Source of the DNA: Methanomassiliicoccales archaeon
Lineage (GTDB): Archaea > Thermoplasmatota > Thermoplasmata > RBG-16-68-12 > SOIM01
Direction of reading: 5' to 3'
NCBI GenBank assembly: GCA_004377185.1
Contig: SOIM01000021.1
Coordinates: 80,832-144,831, forward strand
DNA: 64,000 nucleotides
The translations under genes were made by a program, and so were the position numbers. Below the pieces are notes generated by a model. That model saw only the letters and a program-made list of their open reading frames with translations, was not told the origin of the DNA and made no database searches. Below, one piece after another: positions 42,206 to 52,474 of the stretch; position 1 is the stretch's first letter; the number at the start of each line of letters is the position of its first letter.

Positions 42206-43305
42206 TGATACCCATCGCGAAACCCAACATCGGAAAGGAGGAGGAAGAGGCCGTCCTGGAGGTTCTTAGGTCCGGATATCTGGTGAGAGGACCCAAGGCC
42301 AAGGAACTTGAGGAGAAGTTCTCGGAATATATAGGACGGAAATCTGGCGTCTCTACCAGCTCAGGAACGGCAGCACTTCATATAGCATTGCTTGCGAACG
42401 GAATAGGCAAGGACGATGAGGTCATCATACCCCCATTGACGTTCTTTGCTTCCGCCTCCACCGTATTGTTCTGCAGGGCGAAGCCCGTCTTCGTGGATGT
42501 TGACCCAGTGACGTTCAACATGGATGTGGGTAAGATCGAGGAGGTCATAACCCCAGAGACAAAGGCGATCATGCCAGTTCATCTGTACGGACAGCCAGTG
42601 GATATGAAACCCCTGATGGAGATAGCCGAGAAACATGATCTAAAGGTGATCGAGGACGCCTGCCAGTCACATGGGGCGGAATACGGGGGTAAGAAGGTGG
42701 GTGCATTCGGAGAAGCTTCCTGCTTCAGCTTCTATCCTACAAAGAACATGGTCGTGGGCGAGGGTGGAATGGTTCTCGTGGATGACCAGGACGTGAAGGT
42801 CGAGTGCACGCTTCTCAGGGAGCACGGGGAGATCACGACCTACGAGCACGTTCTGTTGGGCTACAATTACAGGATGAACGAGATAGCGGCCGCAATAGGT
42901 GTGGAACAATTGAAGAAACTGCCTGGATTCATAGAGAAGAGACAGGAGAATGCGAGGAGGCTCACGGAAGGACTGGCAGATGTGGATGGCATCCAAACAC
43001 CTGTCGTGGGCGATAACCGGACTCACGTTTACTATCAGTACATAATCAAGGTCGAGAAGGAGTTCCCGCTGAACCGGGACGAACTGGTGAAGTACCTGAA
43101 CGGGAAGGGAATCGGAGCTAGACCCAGCTATCCCAAGCCACTGAGTGAGCAGGCCATTCTCCGAACATTGGGTTTTGCAACGGACTGCCCGGTGGCAAGG
43201 GAAGTACTGCAGAAGATGATGGAGCTTCCTGTGCACCCGCTTGTATCCAAGGACGACATAACGTACATAGTCGACACTGTGAGGGAAGTCAGCAGGATGA
43301 GATGA
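42205..43305 (+). CDS. wbpE: DegT/DnrJ/EryC1/StrS aminotransferase, WbpE-like
   Basis: 366 residues. PLP-dependent sugar aminotransferase that adds the 3-amino group to the UDP-3-keto sugar acid. PIAKPNIGKEEEEAVLEVLRSGYLVRGPK in parts, SSGTAALHIALLA, DACQSHGAEYGGKKVG and the PLP lysine in FYPTKNMVVGEGGM are class features; YNYRMNEIAAAIGVEQLKKLP near residue 220. One-base overlap with wbpD and 43 nt to the oxidoreductase. Confidence 0.92.
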   Translation: MIPIAKPNIGKEEEEAVLEVLRSGYLVRGPKAKELEEKFSEYIGRKSGVSTSSGTAALHIALLANGIGKDDEVIIPPLTFFASASTVLFCRAKPVFVDVDPVTFNMDVGKIEEVITPETKAIMPVHLYGQPVDMKPLMEIAEKHDLKVIEDACQSHGAEYGGKKVGAFGEASCFSFYPTKNMVVGEGGMVLVDDQDVKVECTLLREHGEITTYEHVLLGYNYRMNEIAAAIGVEQLKKLPGFIEKRQENARRLTEGLADVDGIQTPVVGDNRTHVYYQYIIKVEKEFPLNRDELVKYLNGKGIGARPSYPKPLSEQAILRTLGFATDCPVAREVLQKMMELPVHPLVSKDDITYIVDTVREVSRMR

Positions 43306-43348
43306 GACCAAACGCTTATTTACTGCAAGCATTTAGGATGTGGCTGTC

Positions 43349-44326
43349 ATGTTGAACACGGGTGTTATTGGTGTAGGGTCGATGGGCAGGAACCATGCTA
43401 GGGTCTTGTCAGAGATATCAAACCTTGTGGGAATAGCTGACCCTGACAAGAAAGCGGGAGAGTCCGTATCCAGCAAGATGGGAACTCAGTATTTCAAGGA
43501 CTATCAAGACCTTCTGAAGGAAGACATTCAGGCAGTCAGCATTGCCGCCCCAACCAACGTGCATTTCGAGATCGCCAAGGATGTGATGTCCAAGGGCGTA
43601 CACCCACTCGTGGAGAAACCGATGTGTCTCAGCTTGGAGGATTCGGAGAAGATGGTAAAGCTGGCAAAGGATGCGGGTCTGACCCTGGCGATCGGACACA
43701 TCGAAAGGCACAACCCGGTCGTGGCTTTTGCCAAGAAGGCGCTTGCGGGCGGCGCGTACGGGGAAGCCATTGCGCTCTCGGCCAGAAGGGTGAGCTCATT
43801 TCCAGCCAGGATAAAGGACGTGGGCGTGATCATGGATCTGGGCATTCATGACGTGGACGTGATGAGGTACCTCCTCGGAAGCGAGGTGGAGAGCGTCTTC
43901 ACGCAAGGCAAGAAGATGAAGCACGATGTCTTTGAGGACCATGCCAACATTCTCTTGGATTTCAAGAACGGCACAACTGGGTTCGTGGAGATAAACTGGC
44001 TTACCCCGATGAAGGTTAGAAAACTTTCTCTCACTTGTTCAAAGAACTTCGTGGAGCTGGATTACGTCAAGCAATCGCTGGTGATTTCTTCTTCGTCACT
44101 GATGGAGTACGATCCGTTCAACCTCTACCAGGTGCCCCTCGAGTACGACATAAGAAAGGTCTCACTTCAGAAGGAGGAGCCATTGAAGAACGAGTTGAGC
44201 GATTTTCTCAATGCCATTACACGGAAGAAGGACCCGTTGGTAACTGGTGAGGACGCGCTCATGACCATGAGGGCGATAATGGCTGCAATCGAATCCAGCA
44301 AGACCAAGAATAGGATAGAGCTCTAG
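43349..44326 (+). CDS. wbpB: Gfo/Idh/MocA-type UDP-sugar 3-dehydrogenase, WbpB-like
   Basis: 325 residues from ATG 43349; AGGAT 8 nt upstream and a TATA-like CTTATTTAC near 43314-43322 support it over GTG 43340. NTGVIGVGSMGRNHARVLSE is the Rossmann start, AAPTNVHFEIAKDVM and HPLVEKPM carry the EKP motif, and GHIERHNPVVAFAK and LGIHDVDVMRYLLG fit the Gfo/Idh C-domain. By context it oxidises C3 of UDP-GlcNAcA. Converges with wbpA, overlapping by 4 nt. Confidence 0.87.
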   Translation: MLNTGVIGVGSMGRNHARVLSEISNLVGIADPDKKAGESVSSKMGTQYFKDYQDLLKEDIQAVSIAAPTNVHFEIAKDVMSKGVHPLVEKPMCLSLEDSEKMVKLAKDAGLTLAIGHIERHNPVVAFAKKALAGGAYGEAIALSARRVSSFPARIKDVGVIMDLGIHDVDVMRYLLGSEVESVFTQGKKMKHDVFEDHANILLDFKNGTTGFVEINWLTPMKVRKLSLTCSKNFVELDYVKQSLVISSSSLMEYDPFNLYQVPLEYDIRKVSLQKEEPLKNELSDFLNAITRKKDPLVTGEDALMTMRAIMAAIESSKTKNRIEL

Positions 44327-45621
44327 TGTCTCTTGCCAATCCCTTTGTAAACAAAACCTTCCTTGATGCACTTCTTCCTGTCAAACAGGTTTCTTCCGTC
44401 TATGATTATCGGTGTTCTCATCTTCTGAACGAGGTTCTTCAGTTTTAGGCTCTTGTAGCGAGAATGTCCTGTTACGAATATGGCGCAGTCCGCTCCAACC
44501 AGTGCGTCGTTGAGGTTTCCAGTCAGTTCGATTCCTTCCGCACCCTTCACGTACGGATCGTGGACAATGACTTCTGCACCGCTCTTGGCAAAGTGTTCGA
44601 TAATTGGAAGAGCAGGAGTATTTCGCACATCGTCAGAGTCCTCAATGAATGCGTAGCCCATGACGGCTATCTTGGCTCCTTTGGATTTGACTTTGGACTG
44701 AGTAAGCGCTTCCTCTGCCAAGTCAATCATGTGATGCGGCATGGAATCGTTGATCTCCCTCGAAGTGGGGATTATCTTGGGCTTGAAAGTCTCGCCAGAA
44801 CCGTGCAACAACAACCAAGGATCCTTCGGCACACAATGACCACCCACGCCCGCACCGGGAAGAAGCATTTGCCTCCCGGGAGATGTGTTCACAAGCTTCT
44901 GGACTTCAAAGGCATCTATTCCCAACTCCTCACAGAGGTAGGCCAGCTCATTCGCAAATGCTATCTGAGTGTCCCTGTAGGTGTTCTCGGCAGTCTTCAC
45001 CACCTCTGCCGTCAGAGAATCGGTGAGGTACAGCTTCCCTTTGACTATCTTCTTGTAAAGCTCTTTTGCTTTCTTTGCACTCTCTTCATTGATTCCACCG
45101 ATGATTCTGTCAAGTTCCTTCAGGTTCTTTAGAAGGACCCCAACAGCGACCCTCTCAGGACAGTGAGCAAGATAGAAATCCTCTCCCGCTTTCAGACCGG
45201 AATTCTTTTCCAGAATCGGTTGTACGATATCGGTAGTGGTCCTGGGAGCGATAGTTGACTCGATAACCACAATGGTTCCCTTGGTAAGGTTTTCCCCCAC
45301 CGAGGAAACTGCGGACTTCAAGGCTTTGTATCTGGGTAAGTTGTCTTTGTCAACAGGTGTTTCGACCATGATCAAAATCGCATAGGCGCCTTTGCAGACA
45401 GAGTAGTCGTCCGTGGCTTTCAGCCTACCAGCACGATGGACCTTCTTGAGAAGTTCGTCCAGGCCGGGTTCCTTTCCTTTGACGGGGGATTCCCCTTTGT
45501 TTATCATGTCGATCTTGGACTGAATGACGTCAATTCCCACGGCCTCAAATCCAGCGTTCGCAAAGCCACAAGCTACAGGAATTCCGACATATCCCAATCC
45601 GACCACGACGACTCTCTTCAT
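44323..45621 (-). CDS. wbpA: UDP-N-acetyl-hexosamine 6-dehydrogenase, WbpA/WecC-like
   Basis: 432 residues from ATG 45621 (KRVVVVGLGYVGIPVA). NAD site GLGYVG; VVIESTIAPRTT; FYLAHCPERVAVG; TAENTYRDTQIAFANELA; and the catalytic Cys in GAGVGGHCVPKDPWLL. It oxidises C6 of UDP-GlcNAc (or UDP-ManNAc) to the uronic acid, the first step for the wbp route. Encoded opposite to wbpDEB. TTG 45630 in frame is less likely. Confidence 0.9.
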   Translation of the reverse strand: MKRVVVVGLGYVGIPVACGFANAGFEAVGIDVIQSKIDMINKGESPVKGKEPGLDELLKKVHRAGRLKATDDYSVCKGAYAILIMVETPVDKDNLPRYKALKSAVSSVGENLTKGTIVVIESTIAPRTTTDIVQPILEKNSGLKAGEDFYLAHCPERVAVGVLLKNLKELDRIIGGINEESAKKAKELYKKIVKGKLYLTDSLTAEVVKTAENTYRDTQIAFANELAYLCEELGIDAFEVQKLVNTSPGRQMLLPGAGVGGHCVPKDPWLLLHGSGETFKPKIIPTSREINDSMPHHMIDLAEEALTQSKVKSKGAKIAVMGYAFIEDSDDVRNTPALPIIEHFAKSGAEVIVHDPYVKGAEGIELTGNLNDALVGADCAIFVTGHSRYKSLKLKNLVQKMRTPIIIDGRNLFDRKKCIKEGFVYKGIGKRH

Positions 45622-45705
45622 GCCGGTCAAGTGAGAACAATCTGAAGATATTAACCTTATTGCTAGGAATTCTGGAATGCTGAGTGCTTTTACGAGACTC
45701 CAGCA

Positions 45706-46250
45706 TCACACGTAGGTCTGGCAATTATAGCAGTACCATTTGTTGTATTGCTGAATGAAGGACAACGGCTGCCCGCATTTCTGACACGGATATTGCTGTG
45801 GCTGGGGAGGTGGCGGCGGGGCTTGCCGTACAGGAGCAGGTGCAGGAGCTTGTTGCTGGTAAACTGGAGCTTGCTGTTGAGGAACAGGAGCCTGAGGTCC
45901 ACCAGCAGACATGTAGCTGAGTCTGTTCCAAAGGTCTTGAATTGCCTTCCACCCCTTCCTTCTGGGTATTCCCGCATTGAGAGCCTTCGGATTGAAATCC
46001 TTCTCGCCACCCAGGACCTTGACGTACCCCTCTGTGTGGACGACAATGGTGTCTTTGTCTTGTTGCCTCAGCGTAATCTCAAAGAGTCTGGCGGCATCCG
46101 CGATGCCTGCACCCTGCTGAAACTTGATGTAAGCATCTCTATCTTCCACAACCCACGCACCTGAGATTGCATCCAATTGACTATTATCTCGTGTCTAACC
46201 TCAACCTGTTCTTTTCCCGTCACGACAATATCCTGAATCGTTCTGGCCAT
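45706..46250 (-). CDS. Zinc-ribbon protein, apparently frameshifted
   Basis: Two overlapping frames make one gene. The frame from ATG 46250 begins ARTIQDIVVTGKEQVEVRHE and ends by 46068 in random-looking residues; the next frame (no good start, only TTG 46176 after a stop) carries SGAWVVEDRDAYIKFQQG, FEITLRQQDKDTIVVHTEGYV and IPRRKGWKAIQDLWNRL. A TATA box at 46271-46277, 24 nt before ATG 46250, marks that ATG as the true start. A one-base shift near 46155-46175 restores one ~180-residue protein. The C-terminus has a Pro/Gln linker and zinc ribbon CQKCGQP..CYNCQTY. Either a broken gene or an assembly error. Confidence 0.7.
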
Positions 46251-46270
46251 GTTCTACCCTCCTCCCCGGG

Positions 46271-46277
46271 TATAAAT
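46271..46277 (-). promoter_or_regulatory. TATA box of the frameshifted zinc-ribbon gene
   Basis: On the minus strand ATTTATA (plus TATAAAT), 24 nt before ATG 46250. Between them is a purine run GGGGAGGAGGG. It shows where the gene begins and so supports the frameshift. Confidence 0.5.
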
Positions 46278-46388
46278 GCGATTTACGAATGGGCATATCA
46301 CTCAAAAAGCTTTTGGCAAGAACTGAACATGGAATGACCCAGCCGAACAAGAAAAGATTTAACCCCGAACCACTTTCGAGAGTACCGC

Positions 46389-47453
46389 ATGGATATTGTG
46401 TCCATTGTTGGGGCAAGACCCCAGTTCATCAAGGCGGCCCAGGTTTCGAGGGAGATTCGTAAGAAACACAAGGAGATCATCCTACACACCGGTCAGCATT
46501 ACGATCCCACAATGAGCGCAACATTCTTTGAAGAGCTGAAGATTCCGGAGCCAGATTACAATCTCGGGGTCGGTTCAGGTAGTCATGCGGAGCAAACGGG
46601 TCGCATGGTCATCGGAGTGGAGAATGTCCTTCTGAAAGAGAGACCCGCACTCGTTCTGGTCTACGGTGATACGAACTCCACTCTTGCTGGGACACTGGCA
46701 GCCGTAAAGGTTCACATCCCTGTCGCTCACGTGGAAGCGGGCCTGAGGAGTTTCAACAGGAAGATGCCGGAAGAAGTGAACAGAGTTCTCGTGGACCGGG
46801 TGTCTCATCTGCTATTCTGCCCAACAAAGACGGCCGTCAAGAACCTGGAGAACGAAGGACTGACAAAAGGCGTTCATTTGGTCGGGGACGTGATGTATGA
46901 CGCTGCTTTGCACAACAAGGCTTTGGCGGAAGAAAGGGAAATCCTGAAGAAACTGGACATAAAAGAGAGATCGTATCTCTTGGTGACCGTTCACCGACCC
47001 GTAAACACGGATTCGAAGGAGAACCTGACAACCATAGTTGATGCTCTGATATCATCTGAAGAGGACGTGGTGTTCCCCGCTCACCCAAGAACAATCAAGT
47101 TCCTGAAGAAGTACGGGTTACATGATAAACTGAAAGAATCCATCCACCTGATCAAACCTGCCAGCTATCTGGATTTCACATGCCTCTTGATGAACGCCAA
47201 GAAGATGATCACGGACAGCGGAGGGGTGCAGAAGGAGTCATACTTCTACGAGATACCTTGCATCACACTAAGGAAAGAGACCGAATGGGTTGAGACGGTG
47301 GAGGACGGGTGGAACATACTGGTCGGTGCAAACAAGGATAGAATTCTGGATGCAATAAAGACGTTTGACCCGAAGGGAGAGAGACGGGAGAGCTACGGGG
47401 ACGGCAAGGCCAGCAAAAGGATTTCCGAGATCATTGACGAGGAGCTGTCCTGA
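46389..47453 (+). CDS. wbpI: UDP-N-acetylglucosamine 2-epimerase type, WbpI/WecB-like
   Basis: 354 residues, GT-B-like fold. DIVSIVGARPQFIKAAQVS, LHTGQHYDPTMSATFFEEL, VYGDTNSTLAGTLAAVK, HVEAGLRSFNRKMPEEVNR in parts, VTVHRPVN and ITDSGGVQKESYF are family motifs. In the wbp route it turns UDP-GlcNAc3NAcA into UDP-ManNAc3NAcA; a plain WecB role would give UDP-ManNAc. TATA-like GATTTAACC near 46358-46366 suggests a leaderless ATG. Closes the pathway set. Confidence 0.9.
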   Translation: MDIVSIVGARPQFIKAAQVSREIRKKHKEIILHTGQHYDPTMSATFFEELKIPEPDYNLGVGSGSHAEQTGRMVIGVENVLLKERPALVLVYGDTNSTLAGTLAAVKVHIPVAHVEAGLRSFNRKMPEEVNRVLVDRVSHLLFCPTKTAVKNLENEGLTKGVHLVGDVMYDAALHNKALAEEREILKKLDIKERSYLLVTVHRPVNTDSKENLTTIVDALISSEEDVVFPAHPRTIKFLKKYGLHDKLKESIHLIKPASYLDFTCLLMNAKKMITDSGGVQKESYFYEIPCITLRKETEWVETVEDGWNILVGANKDRILDAIKTFDPKGERRESYGDGKASKRISEIIDEELS

Positions 47454-47602
47454 AAAAAGCACCCGACAAAGAAAATCTGGTTCTGAGCCTCAAAGTCTCG
47501 TACGACTCAGCAATGATCAACCTAACAGATGATACAAGACCAGAGCTGTCAATGGAGAAGAGAAGTATGATGGGTGGAGCTCGGACAGAGGAGCCTTTAC
47601 TC

Positions 47603-50338
47603 TCAGCTGGTCGACGGTTGCGAACTGGACTTTTGGACCCTGCTCTTCCGCCGACGGCGATACAGCTTCTCCGCTTCTACGGCAAAGAACAGAGAGCTCG
47701 CCACAAGGGCGCAGAGAAGGAGCTCGGGCAGGGGTAGAGGCACGGTGCGGAACACCTCGCTCAAAGATGGTACATAGATGACAGCCATTTGCAGGAGCAC
47801 GCTCAGGGCGATGGCTCCAAGCAGGTAGGGATTGGCGAAGAACTTCTTGGACAGGACAGTGTCCTCTTCGATATGGATCGTCAGGACGTGCCACAGCTGG
47901 AAGAGCGCGATGGTTATGAAGGCCAAGGTACGCGCCCTGGGCAGACCACCATCAAGGCCCCACGTGAAAATGCCCAGCGTTCCAACCGTCATCAGCACCC
48001 CCACCCAGATTATGTGGTATGCCATGCCACCCGCGAATATGGATTCCTTAGGGTTCCTGGGAGGACGTTTCATGACACCGGCCTCAGACGGTTCCACCCC
48101 AAGGCTCAGGGCAGGGAAGCCGTCCGTTATTAGGTTGATCCAGAGGATTTGAATGGCTATAAGGGGTAAGGGCATACCTAGCAAGGACGCGACGAGGATA
48201 ACCATAACCTCCCCCGAGTTTGTGCTCAGCATGTAGCGGACGAATTTCCTGATATTGACGTAGATGACCCGCCCTTCTTCTGTAGCCTTGACGATTGAAG
48301 CGAAGTTGTCGTCGGTCAGGACCATCTCGGAGCTCTCTTTGGCAACATCGGTGCCGGTTATGCCCATGGCCACCCCAATGTCAGCGCCCTTGAGGGCCGG
48401 GGCGTCATTGACTCCGTCTCCGGTCATCGCCACTACATGCCCCTTGGCCTTGAGAGCCTTGATGATACGTACCTTGTGTTCAGGGGACACCCTGGCGTAG
48501 ACTTTCACTTTCTCCACAATGTCCTTCAGTTCCTTGTCCGACATCTTTTCCAACTCTGATCCCGTCACCGTCAGATCTCCCTTCTCAAAGATCCCCATCT
48601 CCTTTGCGACATTCTCACCGGTCAACTTGTGGTCCCCAGTGATCATGACCACCTTGATGCCCGCCACCTTGCACTCTGCCACCGCTTCGATCGCGTCAGA
48701 TCTCGGCGCATCCATTATTCCCATGAGGCCCAGAAACACAAAGCGCTCCTCCATGTTCTCGCCAAGGTCGGTGGTATCATTATCCAGCTGCCTGTAGGCC
48801 ACGGCAAGAATCCTCATTCCCCTGGAGGCCATCTGCAGGTTCCTCTCCAGAAAGGCGTTGATATTCTCTTCGGCCAGCGGACGAGGTTCGCCATCCCACA
48901 AGTATCGATCGCACCTCTCCAGTACATACTCCGGCGCCCCCTTCATGTACGCTACCAATCCACCGTTCGTCCTGTGGAAAGTGGTCATCCTCTTGCGCTC
49001 GGACGTGAAGCTTACCTCTCCCACCCTGGGCTCTTCTTCTTCCATGGTCTCTTTGAGAATCCCACCCCTGGTGGCGGTCGCGATGAGGGCCCCCTCCGTC
49101 GAGTCTCCTTGCACGTTCCAGAAGCCATCCTTTTCATACAAAGAGGAGTCATTGCACAGCACCGCAGCTCGAAGAAGGAGAGAGAGACCGCTCTCCTGTG
49201 ACGGGTCCACCTTCTTCGCCTCCAATAGGATATTCCCCTCTGGTCGGTACCCCTTGCCCCTGACATCGTAAGATTTTCCGCTGACAAATATCTCCCTTAC
49301 GTTCATCTTGCCCTCGGTCAGCGTACCTGTCTTGTCGCTACATATTATCGTGACGGCACCAAGGGTCTCCACAGAGGGCAGCCGGCGTATGAGGGCGTGC
49401 CTTCTCGCCATCCTCCGCATGCCCAAGGCCAAAGAGATTGTCACCACTATGGGCAGCCCTTCAGGAACGGCGGCAACGGCCAGACTGACAGCGGTGAGGA
49501 ACTCCTCCACCACGTTCTCTGGGTCCTGCAGGTATCCCACCAAGAACACCACGGCACAGATGATTAGGATTGCGACGCTGATGGCCTTTCCCAGGCGTGC
49601 GAGCCTTCTCTGGAGGGGGGTCTGCTCTGTCTCTTCCGCCTGGACCATTCCGGCAATCTTCCCCAGCTCGGTCTCCATACCTGTGGCGGTCACGACCCCT
49701 TTGCCTCTTCCACGCTCCACGGTACTGCCACTGAAAGCGGTGTTCCGTCGATCGCTGATGATGACCTTACCTTTGATGAGCTCGACAGACTTGGTAACGG
49801 GGACAGACTCCCCCGTTAGGGAAGCTTCGTTGATCCGAAGGTCTCCCGCTTCCATCAGGCGACAGTCCGCAGCAACCTTTGTTCCTGGGTTGAGAAGGAT
49901 GACATCTCCAGGTACCAACTCCCTTGTCGGGATAATCAGGGTCTCCCCTTCACGGATCACGGTGGCTTGAGGAGCGGCCATAGCCTTCAGTGCCTCAAGG
50001 GACTTCTCTGCTTTGTACTCCTGGATGAAGCCAAACACGGCATTGAAGATGACGATGATCATGATCACTACGGCGTCGTACAGCTCCTCGACGGTACCTT
50101 GGTGAAAACCTATCGCGGCCGATATTGCGGCTGCAAACAGCAGGATGATGACCAAGAAATTTGTGAATTGTGCCAAGAATATTCGGAGAGGTGACTTGCG
50201 CCGGGCCTCCACAAGCTCGTTCGGCCCGTACCTCTCCAATCTTGCTAGGGCGTCCTTGTCGTCCAACCCTATCGGACTTGTGTCCAGTTCCTTCAAAACC
50301 TCTTTGAATTCGAGATTATACCAACTCGAGTTTCCCAT
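47603..50338 (-). CDS. Type II P-type ATPase, probable calcium pump
   Basis: 911 residues, ten predicted spans. Phosphorylation motif [14 protein letters not shown]-domain [13 protein letters not shown]; hinge [23 protein letters not shown]4 [13 protein letters not shown]. Residues matching SERCA calcium ligands are present: Glu in PEGLP (M4), N and E in STNSGEVMV (M5), and N-x-x-T-D in [16 protein letters not shown] (M6). So Ca2+ export is likely, though H+ or Mn2+ cannot be excluded. Cytosolic N-terminus with the cation-ATPase N motif. Tail Ser/Arg-rich. Divergent from the antiporter gene. Confidence 0.88.
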   Translation of the reverse strand: MGNSSWYNLEFKEVLKELDTSPIGLDDKDALARLERYGPNELVEARRKSPLRIFLAQFTNFLVIILLFAAAISAAIGFHQGTVEELYDAVVIMIIVIFNAVFGFIQEYKAEKSLEALKAMAAPQATVIREGETLIIPTRELVPGDVILLNPGTKVAADCRLMEAGDLRINEASLTGESVPVTKSVELIKGKVIISDRRNTAFSGSTVERGRGKGVVTATGMETELGKIAGMVQAEETEQTPLQRRLARLGKAISVAILIICAVVFLVGYLQDPENVVEEFLTAVSLAVAAVPEGLPIVVTISLALGMRRMARRHALIRRLPSVETLGAVTIICSDKTGTLTEGKMNVREIFVSGKSYDVRGKGYRPEGNILLEAKKVDPSQESGLSLLLRAAVLCNDSSLYEKDGFWNVQGDSTEGALIATATRGGILKETMEEEEPRVGEVSFTSERKRMTTFHRTNGGLVAYMKGAPEYVLERCDRYLWDGEPRPLAEENINAFLERNLQMASRGMRILAVAYRQLDNDTTDLGENMEERFVFLGLMGIMDAPRSDAIEAVAECKVAGIKVVMITGDHKLTGENVAKEMGIFEKGDLTVTGSELEKMSDKELKDIVEKVKVYARVSPEHKVRIIKALKAKGHVVAMTGDGVNDAPALKGADIGVAMGITGTDVAKESSEMVLTDDNFASIVKATEEGRVIYVNIRKFVRYMLSTNSGEVMVILVASLLGMPLPLIAIQILWINLITDGFPALSLGVEPSEAGVMKRPPRNPKESIFAGGMAYHIIWVGVLMTVGTLGIFTWGLDGGLPRARTLAFITIALFQLWHVLTIHIEEDTVLSKKFFANPYLLGAIALSVLLQMAVIYVPSLSEVFRTVPLPLPELLLCALVASSLFFAVEAEKLYRRRRKSRVQKSSSQPSTS

Positions 50339-50568
50339 CTTCTGAAGTTAATGTTCTGGGACTATTTAACTAAATCGTGAGAGATAGTTTTTAGTAGATT
50401 GTTTGCTATTCAGGGACGGGATGGGAATGCACGAGATTCTACTCTACAGTGATTTTCAGAAAGCTTTGGTCATCTCATTGCAAAATGCCCCAACGATTTC
50501 ATTGCACTAGCTCCGGCTCTGCGTTGTACTAGTCATTCCCTTCCCCCTAAAAGTGGGAAGATTATCCG

Positions 50569-52341
50569 ATGTTAGATGCAGGGTACCTTGTCTTCGAGAT
50601 GGGCGTCATAATGCTCATTGCCTTCATAGGGGCGGGCCTGGCCATCAAGCTCAAGCAGAGCGTGATCATCGGGTACATGCTAGCGGGTATCCTGATTGGC
50701 CCGTACATGACCGTAAACATCTTCGGCCTGCAATATGAGGGCCTGATACGGGATTTCGAATTCATCGAACAGCTCGCTCACATCGGTCTTATCCTCCTCC
50801 TCTTTTTTGTGGGATTGGGGTTCTCTTTTGAGAAACTGAAGAAAACGAAAGAGCCGGCAATGATCCTGGCGTTCATAAACCTCGGAATAAACTTTTTCGC
50901 CGGTTTCGCATTAGGTGCCTTTCTGGGATGGCCATTATTGGATACCTTCTTCCTCACCGGTGTTATAAGTCTAAGCAGCGCGACAGTGACCGCAAAGGTC
51001 CTAATTGAGCTCAAAAGGTTGGGCAAAACGGAAACAGAGTATCTCATCGGAATGATCATAGTGCAGGATTTTCTCGCAATTCTCCTCCTGGCAGTGGCCG
51101 GCGGGATGATAGTTCAGGATAGAGGCTCCTCACTCAGCATTCTCGCCCTGGTTGTGGGAATAGTACTCTTCATTCTATTCTTTGTCTTCCTGGCCATGTT
51201 CGTCATCCCGAGGATCGCGAAGCATTTCGAGAAGATAGAGAATGAGGAGCTGTTCGTACTCTTTGCCCTTGGAATTGTATTTTTGGCCTCAGCACTTGCG
51301 GAGGTCGCTGGCATTCCGGCCATCATAGGTGCCTTCTTCATAGGAATGGTGTTTGCGGACACGGAAATATCCGATAAATTGCGGAAGAGATTGGTTTCTT
51401 TAAGGGATGCGTTCGTTGCGATCTTCTTCATCTCATTCGGAATGATGATCAACCCTGCCATGTTCCCGTCCATTCTTAACATTCTGATTCTTGCCATTCC
51501 GCTCATAATCCTGAACGACATCTTCATAACCTCAGCACTTGCTTATCTGATCGGGTTCTCTCCGAAAGCATCTACATCCATTGGGACCTCCCTCGTAGGA
51601 AGGGGCGCGGAATCCGTTCTGTACGCTAAGGTGGGGAGCGATGTCCAGGGTGCGACCAAGGGGGAATATCTGTACCCATTTGCCGGAGCGTTCTGTTTCA
51701 TCATGAGTGCTCTAGCTCCAATCTTCATGAGGAAATCGGATGCTCTCTATCGTTTCCTGAAGAACAGGATCTCGGAACCGTTAAAGTATGGAGGAAGGCT
51801 GGTATCCAGAGTTGTCAGGACCATGGTCATGCCTCACCCGTTACCGATCTACCGTAGAAACAGGAAGCTCGTGGTAGTTCTTGCAATCTTTACGTTCTCG
51901 TGCATCATGATGATCGTCACCAGCGGATCGTTACACATACTGGCGTTGATTATCTCGGCCTGGACGCTGTACTTCCTTTGGTTCAATCTGGCAGATACGA
52001 TGGGGCATCCGACAAGAAGAGCGAACTTCCCCCACAAGGCGTTGAGCATATCCGAGAAGTGGCAGGGCGCTGCGTTCGTGACGAACATGATAATGGGGGC
52101 TCTCATAAGCATAGCCTTGATCTGCTTCGTTTGGATCTACGTATGGTGGGTGAGCATGCTCGTTTTGATAGGGTATTTGGTCTATACCGTGCAAAGCATG
52201 AAATCCATCTACCACAGGTTGGTCCTGAAGAAACCGAAGAAGAAGGTCATCAAACTCAGGATCGAAGCAAAGCCCACTGCTTTGAAGGAATCGTGGAAAG
52301 CCAAATCGAGGATGTACAACAGAAGGAACGGAGGGATGTAG
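50569..52341 (+). CDS. CPA2-family cation:proton antiporter
   Basis: 590 residues. Twelve or so spans in the first 390 residues: GVIMLIAFIGAGLAIKL, VIIGYMLAGILIGPY, HIGLILLLFFVGLGFSF, GVISLSSATVTAKVLIEL, IVQDFLAILLLAVAGGM and FAVGI-type segments after. These match KefB/NapA-like Na+(K+)/H+ exchangers; the QDF motif in span 5 stands where NhaA/NapA has DD/ND. Then two more spans near 430-470 and 500-525, and a basic tail, no TrkA-N domain. A hairpin CTTCCC/GGGAAG (50540-50560) lies 8 nt before the ATG. The 230-nt gap upstream shows no gene. Confidence 0.86.
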   Translation: MLDAGYLVFEMGVIMLIAFIGAGLAIKLKQSVIIGYMLAGILIGPYMTVNIFGLQYEGLIRDFEFIEQLAHIGLILLLFFVGLGFSFEKLKKTKEPAMILAFINLGINFFAGFALGAFLGWPLLDTFFLTGVISLSSATVTAKVLIELKRLGKTETEYLIGMIIVQDFLAILLLAVAGGMIVQDRGSSLSILALVVGIVLFILFFVFLAMFVIPRIAKHFEKIENEELFVLFALGIVFLASALAEVAGIPAIIGAFFIGMVFADTEISDKLRKRLVSLRDAFVAIFFISFGMMINPAMFPSILNILILAIPLIILNDIFITSALAYLIGFSPKASTSIGTSLVGRGAESVLYAKVGSDVQGATKGEYLYPFAGAFCFIMSALAPIFMRKSDALYRFLKNRISEPLKYGGRLVSRVVRTMVMPHPLPIYRRNRKLVVVLAIFTFSCIMMIVTSGSLHILALIISAWTLYFLWFNLADTMGHPTRRANFPHKALSISEKWQGAAFVTNMIMGALISIALICFVWIYVWWVSMLVLIGYLVYTVQSMKSIYHRLVLKKPKKKVIKLRIEAKPTALKESWKAKSRMYNRRNGGM

Positions 52342-52356
52342 AGCTCATTCTTGGTA

Positions 52357-52430
52357 TGCGGCCGCCGGGATTTGAACCCGAGCAATGAGGTTGGGAACCT
52401 CAGATCCTAACCAGGCTAGATCACGACCGC
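52357..52430 (-). tRNA. tRNA-Gly(CCC)
   Basis: On the minus strand a full 74-nt cloverleaf: acceptor GCGGTCG pairs with CGGCCGC (one T-G), D-arm ATCT/GGAT, anticodon stem TGAGG/CCTCA around loop TTCCCAA with anticodon CCC, T-arm TCGGG-TTCAAAT-CCCGG, discriminator A. No intron and no encoded CCA. Confidence 0.93.
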
Positions 52431-52474
52431 GATTCTCCCATTCTTGAGAATGATGCTGCAACATTCCTACAACA

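Noticed and set aside
42667..43332. 221-residue open frame on the minus strand
   Set aside because: Antisense to wbpE; no motif and no promoter.
47513..47737. Open frame between wbpI and the P-type ATPase
   Set aside because: Mostly antisense to the C-terminus of the ATPase gene, with no family resemblance; the region 47454-47602 is taken as a plain convergent spacer.
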